64,000 nt of DNA, taken from positions 1 to 64,000 of the forward strand of contig NZ_JAJGSX010000021.1 of the NCBI RefSeq assembly GCF_021245725.1. The letters are read 5' to 3'. A model generated the notes under the pieces. That model saw only the letters and a list, made by a program, of their open reading frames with translations, had not been told where the DNA came from and made no database searches. Positions 17,181 through 25,407 of this stretch are shown here, piece by piece. Position 1 is the first letter of the stretch, and each line of letters begins with the position of its first letter. This stretch comes from Pseudonocardia sp. TRM90224. GTDB lineage: Bacteria > Actinomycetota > Actinomycetes > Mycobacteriales > Pseudonocardiaceae. Both the position numbers and the translations under genes were made by a program.

Positions 17181-19075
17181 CAGCGCGCCGAGGGCGGCAC
17201 ATCGAGGGTCGGGTTGCGGTCGAAGAAGCCGACCGGGCGCAGCGCGAAGCCGCAACGGTCCACCGGCATCACCGGCCAGTCCTCGGGCCGCGGGAAGTGC
17301 GTCATGCCGAAGCTGTGCCAGACGACGATCTCGGTGCCGTCGACGTCGCGGTCGGCGGCGGCGAACGCCGGCAGGCCACGGCCGGGGGCGCCCTGGTTGA
17401 CGAGATCACCGGCCGGGTGCCGCTCGGCCTCGTCGTAGCGAGTGACCCACAGGTGCTTGGTCGCGAACGTCGCCCGGCCGTGGATCGCCGAGCCCTCGGC
17501 GGCGAGCAGCGTCGGTTGCGCCTGGGGGACCAGCGCGTATGCCGGGTGCTCGCCGAGCCGGTTGCGGCGCTCGGGGTTGACGACGTGCCAGGCGCGGCCG
17601 GCCGCCGGGTCGGCGTCGCGGCGCGCGGCCAGCTCGGTGCGCAGCCGGGTGCTGCGCCGGCGGAACGCGTTGCCGTGCGGGTTGTCGGGGCCGAACGGGA
17701 CGCGCTCCACCTCGACCTCGTCGACCGCGTTCGTGCTGCCGTCGACCGCCATGTCGAGCCGAACGTTGAACAGGTGCTGGTGGTACGGGGCGGCGAGCCC
17801 GGGCGCGACCTGCGACGCGTAAGGGGCGATCCGCTCGTCGTAGTGGGCGGTGAAGACGACACCGGTGGCCTTCGCCTCCAGCTCGATCGTGCCGTCGAGG
17901 TACAGGTGCCAGTAGAAGCCGTAGTCGTAGTTGCCGACCGTCACGAAGAACGAGATCACCAGCCGCCGCTGGCGCCGGGTCTGGCGGCTCTTGTTGGCCG
18001 GATCGGTGTGCTTCCACAGCACCCCGACGTCCTCCTCGTGGATGCAGATCGCGTTGCGCAGCGTCATCGGCTCACCGGCGCCGTCGGCGATGACGGCGTC
18101 GAGGTAGGTGATCTCGCCGAGGCAGTCGCAGCCCAGCTCGAGCGTGTTCGCGAGGCTGCCGAGCTGGTACTCGCCGGTGTCGAAGTAGTTCTGCCAGAAC
18201 CGGACGGGACCGGGGTCGGCGTAGGGCACGACCATCTCCGCCACCGACGCCCGGTGCAGCACCGGCCGCATCCGCTCGCCGTCGCGGATCGCGACCGAGC
18301 GCAGGATCAGGCCTTCGCGCATGTCGTAGTCGAGGCGCAGCCGCCAGCCCTCCCACTCCAGCACGTGGTCGTCGACCGTGAAGCCGGGCCCCTCGGGCTG
18401 GGTGATGCGCAGCGGCTTCAGCGTGGTCCGGACGGGGCCGCTGACCTGCGGGTCGTCGTAGTCGCCCGACTCCTGCGGGATCGGCAGGGCGCCGGTGTCG
18501 ACGATCTCGACGACCGCGCGCTCGATCAGGTCGACCGTCGCGACCAGCCCGTCGACGGGGTGCGCCCAGATCATCGTCTCCTCGGCGGGGCGCCAGTGCG
18601 CGAGGACGCGCACCAGGCGGCGTCCGGCGTGCCCGGGCGGGTCGTCGGCGAAGTGGCCGGCCGAGAGCGCGGCGACGAAGACCTGCTTCGGGTCGGCGAT
18701 GCCGCGCCGTTGCAGCGCGGCGCACCACTTCTCGTCGGCCGCCATGATCTCCCGGACCCGCTCGTGCTCCTCGGCGAGCAGCGGCACGTGGCCGTCGTGC
18801 GCGGGATCGAGGGGGATGCGGGCGACGACGGCGGCGTCGGTCAGCGAGACCCGCACGTCCTCGGAGCGCCCGGTCATGACGTCGAGCAGGAGGGCCCGCA
18901 CCAGCCGGGGGACCGGTTCGCCGGCCTGCTCGAAGCGGGTGATCGCGGCACGGCCCGGCTCGACCACACCGACGTAGGCGAAGCGGACGGACGGCCCCAG
19001 CACGCCCGCGGCGTCGAGCACCGCCCGCGCCGCGGTGATCTCGCCGGGGGTGAGCGGTGCGAGCGGGTGGGTCAC
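17180..19075 (-). CDS. Copper-containing primary amine oxidase (TPQ enzyme)
   Basis: A 631-residue enzyme that oxidises primary amines to aldehydes with release of ammonia and hydrogen peroxide. The topaquinone precursor Tyr383 lies in the motif T-V-G-N-Y-D-Y. Copper ligands are His432 and His434 in YHQHLFN and a third His in GMTHFPRPEDWP near residue 595. The catalytic-base region YFDTGEYQLG is present. The GTG at 19075 follows GGAGGG at a 4-5 base gap and beats the upstream ATG at 19111. No signal peptide is present, as in the Arthrobacter enzymes. The gene is divergent from the peptide ABC operon, with a P1 element between them. Confidence 0.93.
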   Translation of the reverse strand: MTHPLAPLTPGEITAARAVLDAAGVLGPSVRFAYVGVVEPGRAAITRFEQAGEPVPRLVRALLLDVMTGRSEDVRVSLTDAAVVARIPLDPAHDGHVPLLAEEHERVREIMAADEKWCAALQRRGIADPKQVFVAALSAGHFADDPPGHAGRRLVRVLAHWRPAEETMIWAHPVDGLVATVDLIERAVVEIVDTGALPIPQESGDYDDPQVSGPVRTTLKPLRITQPEGPGFTVDDHVLEWEGWRLRLDYDMREGLILRSVAIRDGERMRPVLHRASVAEMVVPYADPGPVRFWQNYFDTGEYQLGSLANTLELGCDCLGEITYLDAVIADGAGEPMTLRNAICIHEEDVGVLWKHTDPANKSRQTRRQRRLVISFFVTVGNYDYGFYWHLYLDGTIELEAKATGVVFTAHYDERIAPYASQVAPGLAAPYHQHLFNVRLDMAVDGSTNAVDEVEVERVPFGPDNPHGNAFRRRSTRLRTELAARRDADPAAGRAWHVVNPERRNRLGEHPAYALVPQAQPTLLAAEGSAIHGRATFATKHLWVTRYDEAERHPAGDLVNQGAPGRGLPAFAAADRDVDGTEIVVWHSFGMTHFPRPEDWPVMPVDRCGFALRPVGFFDRNPTLDVPPSAR

Positions 19076-19170
19076 AAGCCCTCCAGACGTCGTGCCGGAA
19101 CGTTGCGGCAAACTGGCCTCGACGATAAGCGGCTGGGACGTCGTCGGGCAATCCTCCGGCTCCGCCGGTG

Positions 19171-19225
19171 GTTCAGGAAAGCCACTTTCCTGTCCTGAGA
19201 GTTCAGGAAAGTGGCTTTCCTGAAC
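19171..19225. repeat. P1 palindromic element, copy 2
   Basis: Arms 19171-19189 and 19207-19225 are perfect 19-bp inverted repeats. Each half contains its own CAGGAAAG...CTTTCCTG palindrome, with CCA in the left centre and TGG in the right. It lies between two divergent genes, so here it cannot be a plain 3'-end terminator. Confidence 0.85.
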
Positions 19226-19308
19226 CCTCCCGCACCCACCCCTTGACGGGCGGAGGGGGCGGACGCTCTAATCACTGCCCAATGCGTAACGTTCCGGCAG
19301 GAGGCTCC

Positions 19309-20913
19309 GTGCGACGGATCGGGACCGTGCTCGTGGCTGCCGCCGCCGTGCTGGGCAGCGCGTGCGCGGCCCCCGTCGTCGCGCCGACCGTTACCCCGGT
19401 CGCACCGGGCCTGCTCGCCATCGCCGACCCCGCCGCCCCGCCGGGCGGTGTGCTGGAGCTGCAGATCCCGATCGACACGGGCGCCGCGAGCGGACTCGAC
19501 CCGCAGCTCGCCGACGTCGCCGTCTCGTGGCAGCTGATGTCGCTGGTCTACGAGACGCTCGTGGTGATCGGCCCGGGTTTCCGGATCGAGCCGGGTCTCG
19601 CGGTGAGCTGGGAGACGCCGAGCCCGACCGAGTACGTCTTCCACCTCCGCGAGGGCGTCACGTTCGCCAACGGCCGGCCCATGGATGCCGCTGACGTCGT
19701 CGGCAGCCTCGAGCGCCTGCTCGCCGGGCCCGGCGTCTGGGCGACGCAGGTCGGCCCGGTCGCGTCGGTCGCCGCGGTCGACGACCGGACCGTCCGGGTG
19801 GTGCTGGACCGCCCGTACACGCCGTTCCTCGCCGCGCTCGCGAACACGCCGGCCGCGGTGCTGCCGATGCGTGAGATCGCCGCCGGCACCGTCGACCCGG
19901 CCACGACGATGCTCGGCACCGGCCCGTTCGTCGCCGAGTTCCACCGCCAGGACGTGCTGTGGCGCTTCGCCCGCCGGCCCGGCTACTGGGCGCCGGCCCG
20001 GCCGGCCGCCGACAAGATCATCGTCTCGATCGTCCCGCAGGAGTCGACGCGGATCGCCGCGCTGCAGAACCAGAGCGCCGATTTCGCGGTGCTCGGCAAC
20101 GTCGACGCCCCGCAGCTGCTCGCCGGGGTCCGCGGTGTGGTCGCGCTCCCGCAGGCCACCACCGACTTCTACTACCTGATGCTCAACAACAACGCGCCGG
20201 GCGGGAAGTTCGCCGACCCGCGCGTCCGCACCGCGGTCAACATCGCCATGGACCGCACGCAGATCGCCGCGGTCGCCACCGCGGGCCTGGGCACGCCCAC
20301 CGGCGTCACCCCGGCCGGCCTCCCGGACGCCTGCGACCCGGCAGCGCTCCCGTCCGCGACGGCCGATCTCGACGAGGCCCGCCGGCTCCTCGCCGAGGCC
20401 GGCGCGACCGACCTGTCCTTCACCCTCACCGCGTTCTCCACCGAGCCCGCGCCCGCCGTCGCGCAGGTGATCCAGCAGAACCTCGCCCGCATCGGCGTGC
20501 GCGTCACCATCCAGCAGCTGGACGAGGGCAGCTGGGCGGGCGCCGTCTACGGCGAGGTGCCGGCCCGGTTCGACGCGGCGCTCTCGTGGTTCGCCGGTTA
20601 CGCCGACGCCGGCATGGTCGCGCAGTGGTGGAAGCCGGAGCAGGCCCAGTTCAACATCGGCTTCATGGCGCCGGACGCCGGGCTCACGGCTGCCGTCGAC
20701 ACCGCGCTCGCCGCACCGGAAGGCCCGGGACGCCCGGTCGCGCTGCGCGAGCTGTGCGCGGCCGTCGACCGCGACGCCCAGATGATCCCGCTCGTGACCA
20801 GGCCGGTTGTCGTCGGCTACCGGGCCGACGCCGTCAGCCCGACGGTGTTCGCGACCGAGGGCTACGGCAACGTCCTGCGCCGCGCCGCCGACTTCCGCGT
20901 CCTCGGTCGGTGA
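19309..20913 (+). CDS. Peptide ABC transporter substrate-binding lipoprotein (SBP family 5)
   Basis: A 534-residue DppA/OppA-type binding protein. GTG 19309 follows AGGAGG with a 4-base gap, so it is preferred to the ATG at 19282. The N-terminus is a lipoprotein signal (VLVAAAAVLGSAC) with a slightly atypical Gly at -3. Family landmarks include LDPQLADVAVSWQLMSLVYETL at the start of the mature part and the FANGRPMDAADVVGSLERL segment. It captures peptides or related compounds outside the membrane for the permease pair encoded next. It opens a seven-gene operon that also encodes two hydrolases. Confidence 0.9.
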   Translation: MRRIGTVLVAAAAVLGSACAAPVVAPTVTPVAPGLLAIADPAAPPGGVLELQIPIDTGAASGLDPQLADVAVSWQLMSLVYETLVVIGPGFRIEPGLAVSWETPSPTEYVFHLREGVTFANGRPMDAADVVGSLERLLAGPGVWATQVGPVASVAAVDDRTVRVVLDRPYTPFLAALANTPAAVLPMREIAAGTVDPATTMLGTGPFVAEFHRQDVLWRFARRPGYWAPARPAADKIIVSIVPQESTRIAALQNQSADFAVLGNVDAPQLLAGVRGVVALPQATTDFYYLMLNNNAPGGKFADPRVRTAVNIAMDRTQIAAVATAGLGTPTGVTPAGLPDACDPAALPSATADLDEARRLLAEAGATDLSFTLTAFSTEPAPAVAQVIQQNLARIGVRVTIQQLDEGSWAGAVYGEVPARFDAALSWFAGYADAGMVAQWWKPEQAQFNIGFMAPDAGLTAAVDTALAAPEGPGRPVALRELCAAVDRDAQMIPLVTRPVVVGYRADAVSPTVFATEGYGNVLRRAADFRVLGR

Positions 20914-20923
20914 GGGGGTTGCC

Positions 20924-21886
20924 GTGCGCCTGATCGGCTGGTGGGCCCGCCGCGTCGCGAGCGCGGCTGCCACTCTGACGCTCGTCTCGATCTTGATCTT
21001 CGCGGCGTCCCGGCTCATGCCGGGCGGGTTCGCCGAGGTGGTGCTCGGCCCGTTCGCGACGCCGGAGCAGCAGGCCGAGGTGTCGGCCCGCTACGGGCTC
21101 GACCGCGGCGTCGTCGAGCAGTACGGCCTGTGGCTCGCCGCCGTGCTGCGCGGCGACCTCGGCACGTCGATGATCAGCGGTGAGCCGGTGACGGTCGAGT
21201 TCCTGCTGCGGATGCCGGTGACGGTCGAGCTGACGCTGCTCGGTGTGGCGGCGGCGGCCGTGATCGGGGTGCCGCTCGGCATCGTCACGGCGGTGCGGGC
21301 CGGTGGCCGTGGGGGCGCCGCCGGCCGGCTCGCCGGGGGCATCGGCGTGAGCGTGCCGGAGTTCGTGCTCGGCAGCCTCGTCGTGTTCGTCTTCTCCCGG
21401 TTCGCGCTCGGCCTCACGATCGGCGGCTACCGGCCGCTCGACGAGGACGTCGGCGCGAACCTGCGCTCGATCGTGCTGCCGGCCGCCGTGCTGGCGTTCT
21501 TCGCGGTCGCCGTCACGGCCCGCACCACCCGCGACGCGGTCATGGGAGTGCTCGTCGAGCCCTACATCACCGCGGCGGTGGCCCGCGGCGACAGCCCGTT
21601 CACGATCGTCGTGCGGCACGTCCTGCGCAACGCGGCGATGCCGGTGCTCGTCGTGCTGACCACGATCACCGCCTACCTGCTCGGCGGCGCGGTGATCGTC
21701 GAGTACCTGTTCAACCTGCCCGGCGTGGGCTCGTACGTCGTCGCGGCGGTCGGGCGGCGCGACTACGCGGTGGTGCAGGCGGGGGTGCTGCTCGCGGCGG
21801 CCGTGTTCGTGGTGCTGAACATGCTGGTGGACGCCGCGACCGGGGTGCTGGACCCGCGGCTGGGCTCGGCGGGGGAGGCCAGATGA
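20924..21886 (+). CDS. Peptide ABC transporter permease (DppB-like)
   Basis: A 320-residue membrane protein with six hydrophobic segments. It has the BPD_transp_1 domain with the EAA-type loop near ARTTRDAVMGVLVEPYITAA, and the DppB N-terminal pattern of a first helix followed by RLMPGGFAEVVLG. GTG 20924 follows GAGGGGG at 5 bases. It lies 10 bp after the binding protein and overlaps the next permease by ATGA. Confidence 0.9.
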   Translation: MRLIGWWARRVASAAATLTLVSILIFAASRLMPGGFAEVVLGPFATPEQQAEVSARYGLDRGVVEQYGLWLAAVLRGDLGTSMISGEPVTVEFLLRMPVTVELTLLGVAAAAVIGVPLGIVTAVRAGGRGGAAGRLAGGIGVSVPEFVLGSLVVFVFSRFALGLTIGGYRPLDEDVGANLRSIVLPAAVLAFFAVAVTARTTRDAVMGVLVEPYITAAVARGDSPFTIVVRHVLRNAAMPVLVVLTTITAYLLGGAVIVEYLFNLPGVGSYVVAAVGRRDYAVVQAGVLLAAAVFVVLNMLVDAATGVLDPRLGSAGEAR

Positions 21887-22713
21887 CCTGGATCCGAGGG
21901 CTCGACCGGCTCTCGCTGGCCGGTCTCGCCGTGCTCGCGCTGCTCGTCGGCGCCGCGCTCGCCGGCACGCTGCTCGGGGTCGGCGGGGCGCAGGACGCGA
22001 TCGTCGGGCCGCGGCTCGCGCCACCCGACGGGCAGTGGCCGCTGGGCACCGACCAGCTCGGCCGCTCCATGTTGCCGAGGGTGCTCGCCGGCATCGGTAC
22101 GACGCTGCTGCTCTCGGCCGTCGCGGTGGCCGTGACGGCGACGGCGAGCACGCTGCTCGGGCTCGTCGCCGGCTACCGGGGCGGTTGGGTGGGTGAGGTC
22201 GTCCTGCGAGGGGTGGACGTCCTCTACGCGTTCCCGACGATCGTGCTCGCGATCCTCGTCGCGGCCGTGCTCGGTCCGGGGCGGTCCGCGACGCTGGCGA
22301 GCATCGTGCTGGTGACCGTCCCGCTGATGACGAGGCTCGTGAAGGTCGCGGCCGAGACGGTCGCCCGGCGCGACTTCGTCACGTCCGCACTGATCAGCGG
22401 CGCGTCCCACCGGTACGTGCTGGCGCGGCACGTGCTGCCGAACGTCGCCGGCACCGTCGCCGTGCAGGGCACCTACGCCCTGTCGGTCGGGATCCTCGTC
22501 GAGGGCGGGCTCAGCTTCCTCGGGTTCGGTGTGCAACCGCCGGCCTCGTCGCTCGGCGCGCTCATCCAGCAGGGCGGGATCTACCTGCTCGCGGCGCCGT
22601 GGCTGCTCGTCTGGCCGGGGATGGTGCTGGTCGCGGCGGTGCTGGCGATCACGGTGTTCGGGGACGGGCTGCGTGACCGGCTGGAGCCGAGAGATTCGAG
22701 GGCCCTGAAATGA
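21883..22713 (+). CDS. Peptide ABC transporter permease (DppC-like)
   Basis: A 276-residue permease partner with about five to six helices. The DppC signature PLGTDQLGRSMLPRVLAG occurs near residue 48, and the EAA loop has KVAAETVARRDFVTSALISGAS. It pairs with the DppB-like protein to form the channel. The start and stop both overlap neighbours by ATGA junctions, a sign of tight stoichiometric expression. Confidence 0.9.
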   Translation: MTWIRGLDRLSLAGLAVLALLVGAALAGTLLGVGGAQDAIVGPRLAPPDGQWPLGTDQLGRSMLPRVLAGIGTTLLLSAVAVAVTATASTLLGLVAGYRGGWVGEVVLRGVDVLYAFPTIVLAILVAAVLGPGRSATLASIVLVTVPLMTRLVKVAAETVARRDFVTSALISGASHRYVLARHVLPNVAGTVAVQGTYALSVGILVEGGLSFLGFGVQPPASSLGALIQQGGIYLLAAPWLLVWPGMVLVAAVLAITVFGDGLRDRLEPRDSRALK

Positions 22714-23666
22714 CGGTTCTCCTGCACGTCGAGGCACTTGTGGTGGAGTACGGCTCCGGCGATGGCACCGTCCGGGCACTCGACGGCGCGGAGCTGGTGG
22801 TGGAGGAGGGCGCGACCGTCGGCGTCGTCGGGGAGAGCGGTTCCGGCAAGTCGACACTCGGCGCGGCCGTCGGCGGCCTGCTGCCCGCGGCGGCGCGAAC
22901 CGTCGCCGGTGACGTGCGGGTCGGCGGGGTGTCGGTGGCCGCGATGACCCCGCTTCAGCGCCGCGCGATGCGCCGCGACCAGCTCGGATACGTGTTCCAG
23001 GAGCCGATCGGGGCGCTCGACCCGACGATGCGCATCGGGCGGCAGCTCGGGCACGTCCTGCGCGGGCAGGGGCGCGCCGCCGTCCTCGACTGGCTGGAGC
23101 GGGTGGCCTTGCGCGACCCCGCGCGGGTCGCCGCCGCCTACCCGCACCAGCTCTCCGGCGGCATGGCGCAACGGGTGGCGATCGCGATGGCGATGGCGTC
23201 GGAACCGGCGCTGCTGATCGCCGACGAGCCCACCGCGGCGCTCGACAGCGAGGTCCGCGAGGAGGTGCTCGACCTGGTGTTCACCCTCGCGGCCGGCGCG
23301 GGCACGGCGATCCTCTGGCTCTCGCACGACCTGCCGGCTGTTGCGAAGCGGTGCTCGCGGGTCGCGGTGATGTACGGCGGGCGGGTCGTCGAATCAGGGC
23401 CGGCCGCCGAGGTGCTGGTCGCGCCGCGGCACCCGTACACGGCCGCGCTGCGCAGGTCGGTGCCGTCGGCGGCGGGCCGCGGCGAGCGGCTCGTCCCGGT
23501 GCCCGGTCAGCCGCCCGTGCTGACCGGCGCGGCGGTGGGCTGCGCATTCGCGCCGCGCTGCCCGGCGGTGCTGGAACCGTGCACCGTCGACCGGCCGCCG
23601 CTGGTCGGCGACCTGGATCGGGACGTCCTCTGCCACCTCCCCGCGCCCGTGGGGGCGGCGCGGTGA
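22710..23666 (+). CDS. Peptide ABC transporter ATPase (DppD-like)
   Basis: A 318-residue ATP-binding subunit. Visible motifs are Walker A GESGSGKST, signature LSGGMAQR, Walker B LLIADEPTAALD and the H-loop WLSHDL. The C-terminal oligopeptide transporter domain with CAFAPRCP holds the cysteines that in DppD/OppD relatives can bind an Fe-S cluster. It overlaps the permease by ATGA and the next ATPase by GTGA. Confidence 0.9.
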   Translation: MTVLLHVEALVVEYGSGDGTVRALDGAELVVEEGATVGVVGESGSGKSTLGAAVGGLLPAAARTVAGDVRVGGVSVAAMTPLQRRAMRRDQLGYVFQEPIGALDPTMRIGRQLGHVLRGQGRAAVLDWLERVALRDPARVAAAYPHQLSGGMAQRVAIAMAMASEPALLIADEPTAALDSEVREEVLDLVFTLAAGAGTAILWLSHDLPAVAKRCSRVAVMYGGRVVESGPAAEVLVAPRHPYTAALRRSVPSAAGRGERLVPVPGQPPVLTGAAVGCAFAPRCPAVLEPCTVDRPPLVGDLDRDVLCHLPAPVGAAR

Positions 23667-24409
23667 CGCCGGTGCTGGAGCTCGACGACGTCAGCGTGAC
23701 GTTCCGCATGGGCGGCCCGCTGCGCCGCACGTCGATCCGGGCGATCCGAGGGGTGTCGCTGCGGGTCGATCCGGGGGAGACGCTCGGGCTGGTCGGCGAG
23801 TCGGGCTCTGGCAAGACGACGACCAGCGCGGTGGCGCTCGGGCTGCGCGCCCCGACGAGCGGCACCGTCCGGTTCGACGGCAGCCCGTTCCCCCGTCGGC
23901 GACGCGCGCTCGCCGGCCGGATGCAGGCCGTGCTGCAGCACCCGCAGTGGTCGCTCGACCCCCGCATGCGGATCGGAGCCTCCGTCGCCGAACCCCTCGC
24001 TGTGCTCGGCGGCGGCGACACCGCGCCGCAGGTCGCGGAGTCGCTGGCGGAGGTGGGGCTCGATCCGTCGTTCGCGCAGCGCTACCCGCACCAGCTGTCC
24101 GGCGGGCAGCGCCAGCGCGCCTCGATCGCCAGGGCGCTGATCACGCGCCCGCCGTTCCTCGTGTTCGACGAGGCCGTGAGCGCGCTGGACGTCTCGGTGC
24201 AGGCCCAGATCCTGAACCTGATCCGCGACCTGCAGGAGGCACACGGGTTCGCGGCGCTGTTCATCTCGCACGACCTCGGCGCTGTGCGCTACGTCGCGGA
24301 TCGGATCGCGGTGATGCGCCGGGGTGAGATCGTCGAGACGGCCGACGCCGCCGTCTTCTACGAACGCCCCGCCCACGAGTACTCGCAACGACTGCTGGAG
24401 GCACTGTGA
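23663..24409 (+). CDS. Peptide ABC transporter ATPase (DppF-like)
   Basis: A 248-residue second ATPase with Walker A GESGSGKTT, signature LSGGQRQR, Walker B LVFDEAVSALD and H-loop FISHDL. It is shorter than DppD because it lacks the C-terminal oligopeptide domain with cysteines. GTG 23663 lies in the stop of the preceding gene. Its own end carries an 18-bp tandem duplication that repeats the binding site and start of the following peptidase. Confidence 0.9.
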   Translation: MTPVLELDDVSVTFRMGGPLRRTSIRAIRGVSLRVDPGETLGLVGESGSGKTTTSAVALGLRAPTSGTVRFDGSPFPRRRRALAGRMQAVLQHPQWSLDPRMRIGASVAEPLAVLGGGDTAPQVAESLAEVGLDPSFAQRYPHQLSGGQRQRASIARALITRPPFLVFDEAVSALDVSVQAQILNLIRDLQEAHGFAALFISHDLGAVRYVADRIAVMRRGEIVETADAAVFYERPAHEYSQRLLEAL

Positions 24410-24427
24410 GTTCTGGAGGCACTGTGA
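24395..24427. repeat. 18-bp tandem duplication of a ribosome binding site and start codon
   Basis: CTGGAGGCACTGTGA occurs at 24395-24409 and again at 24413-24427, 18 bp apart and in frame. The first copy contains the stop of the ATPase overlapping a GTG; the second supplies a further GGAGG and GTG. Both GTGs are in frame with the P1 peptidase, so the duplication adds six codons and a second initiation site. Confidence 0.8.
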
Positions 24428-25407
24428 CTCATGGGGACATCCGCCTGGTGCGACCCTCGACGTTCGCCGCGGGCGCCGTCGGCAACGACGACGGCGGGCT
24501 GACCCCGCAGCCGAGCCCCGGCCGCGCCGTGGTGCCGTTCGACATCGACGGGGTGCTGGTCGGGACGGCCGAGTACGCCGAAGGCCCGACCGGCTGCACC
24601 GTCCTGCACTTCCCGGCCGGTGCGCGGACGGCGGTCGACGCCCGTGGCGGCGCCGTCGGGCTGAGCGGCGGCTACCCGCTCAGCCAGGCCATCGTGTTCG
24701 CGGGCGGCTCGGTGTACGGGTTGGAGGCGGCCGCCGGGGTGAACCGGGAGCTGCTGAGCAGGGCGGACAACCGCACGCACTGGGCGGCGCTGCCGCACGT
24801 GTCCGGCGCGGTGATCTACGACTTCTCGGCCCGCGACACCGCCGTCGTCCCCGACGCCGAGCTGGGCAGGGCTGCGCTGCGGTCGGCGGTCGCGGGCGGG
24901 TTCCCGGTCGGGCGTTGCGGCGCCGGCCGGTCGGCGTCCGTCGGCAAGATCGACTTCGGACGGGCGGAGTTCTGCGGGCAGGGCGCCGCCTACCGGGCGT
25001 TCGGGGACATGAAGGTGCTGGTCGCGACGGTGGTCAACGCCGTGGGGGTGGTGGTCGACCGGTCCGGACGGGTGGTGCGCGGCAACGTGAACGGCGGCGT
25101 GCGCACACCGCCGGTGGACGACTACGCCGCCGCGGCGGCCGGCGCGCCCGTGCCGGCGATCGCGGGCAACACGACGCTCACGGTGCTCGTCACGAACGTC
25201 CGCCTCGACGACCGCGCCCTGAACCAGCTCGGCACGCAGGTGCACAGCTCGATGCACCGGGCGATCCAGCCGTTCCACACCGAGCTCGACGGCGACATCC
25301 TGTTCACCGTGACCACCGACGAGGTCGAGCCGACCGGCACGTCGGCGGGCCTCGGCGCGCTCGCGTCCGAGGTCGCGTGGGACGCCGTGCTGTGCGCGGC
25401 CGAATGA
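24424..25407 (+). CDS. P1/DmpA-family aminopeptidase (peptidase S58)
   Basis: A 327-residue Ntn-type hydrolase of the DmpA (L-aminopeptidase D-Ala-esterase/amidase) family. Related enzymes release N-terminal residues, including D- and beta-amino acids. The precursor self-cleaves before the nucleophile; here the GNTTLTVLVTN motif places it at Thr250, at the same position as Ser250 of DmpA. Family stretches GAVGLSGGYPLSQAIVFAGGS and VGRCGAGRSASVGKID are visible in part. The GTG at 24424 has its own GGAGG; the GTG at 24406 overlapping the ATPase stop would add six residues. The protein has no signal peptide, so it acts on imported peptides in the cytoplasm. Confidence 0.88.
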   Translation: MTHGDIRLVRPSTFAAGAVGNDDGGLTPQPSPGRAVVPFDIDGVLVGTAEYAEGPTGCTVLHFPAGARTAVDARGGAVGLSGGYPLSQAIVFAGGSVYGLEAAAGVNRELLSRADNRTHWAALPHVSGAVIYDFSARDTAVVPDAELGRAALRSAVAGGFPVGRCGAGRSASVGKIDFGRAEFCGQGAAYRAFGDMKVLVATVVNAVGVVVDRSGRVVRGNVNGGVRTPPVDDYAAAAAGAPVPAIAGNTTLTVLVTNVRLDDRALNQLGTQVHSSMHRAIQPFHTELDGDILFTVTTDEVEPTGTSAGLGALASEVAWDAVLCAAE

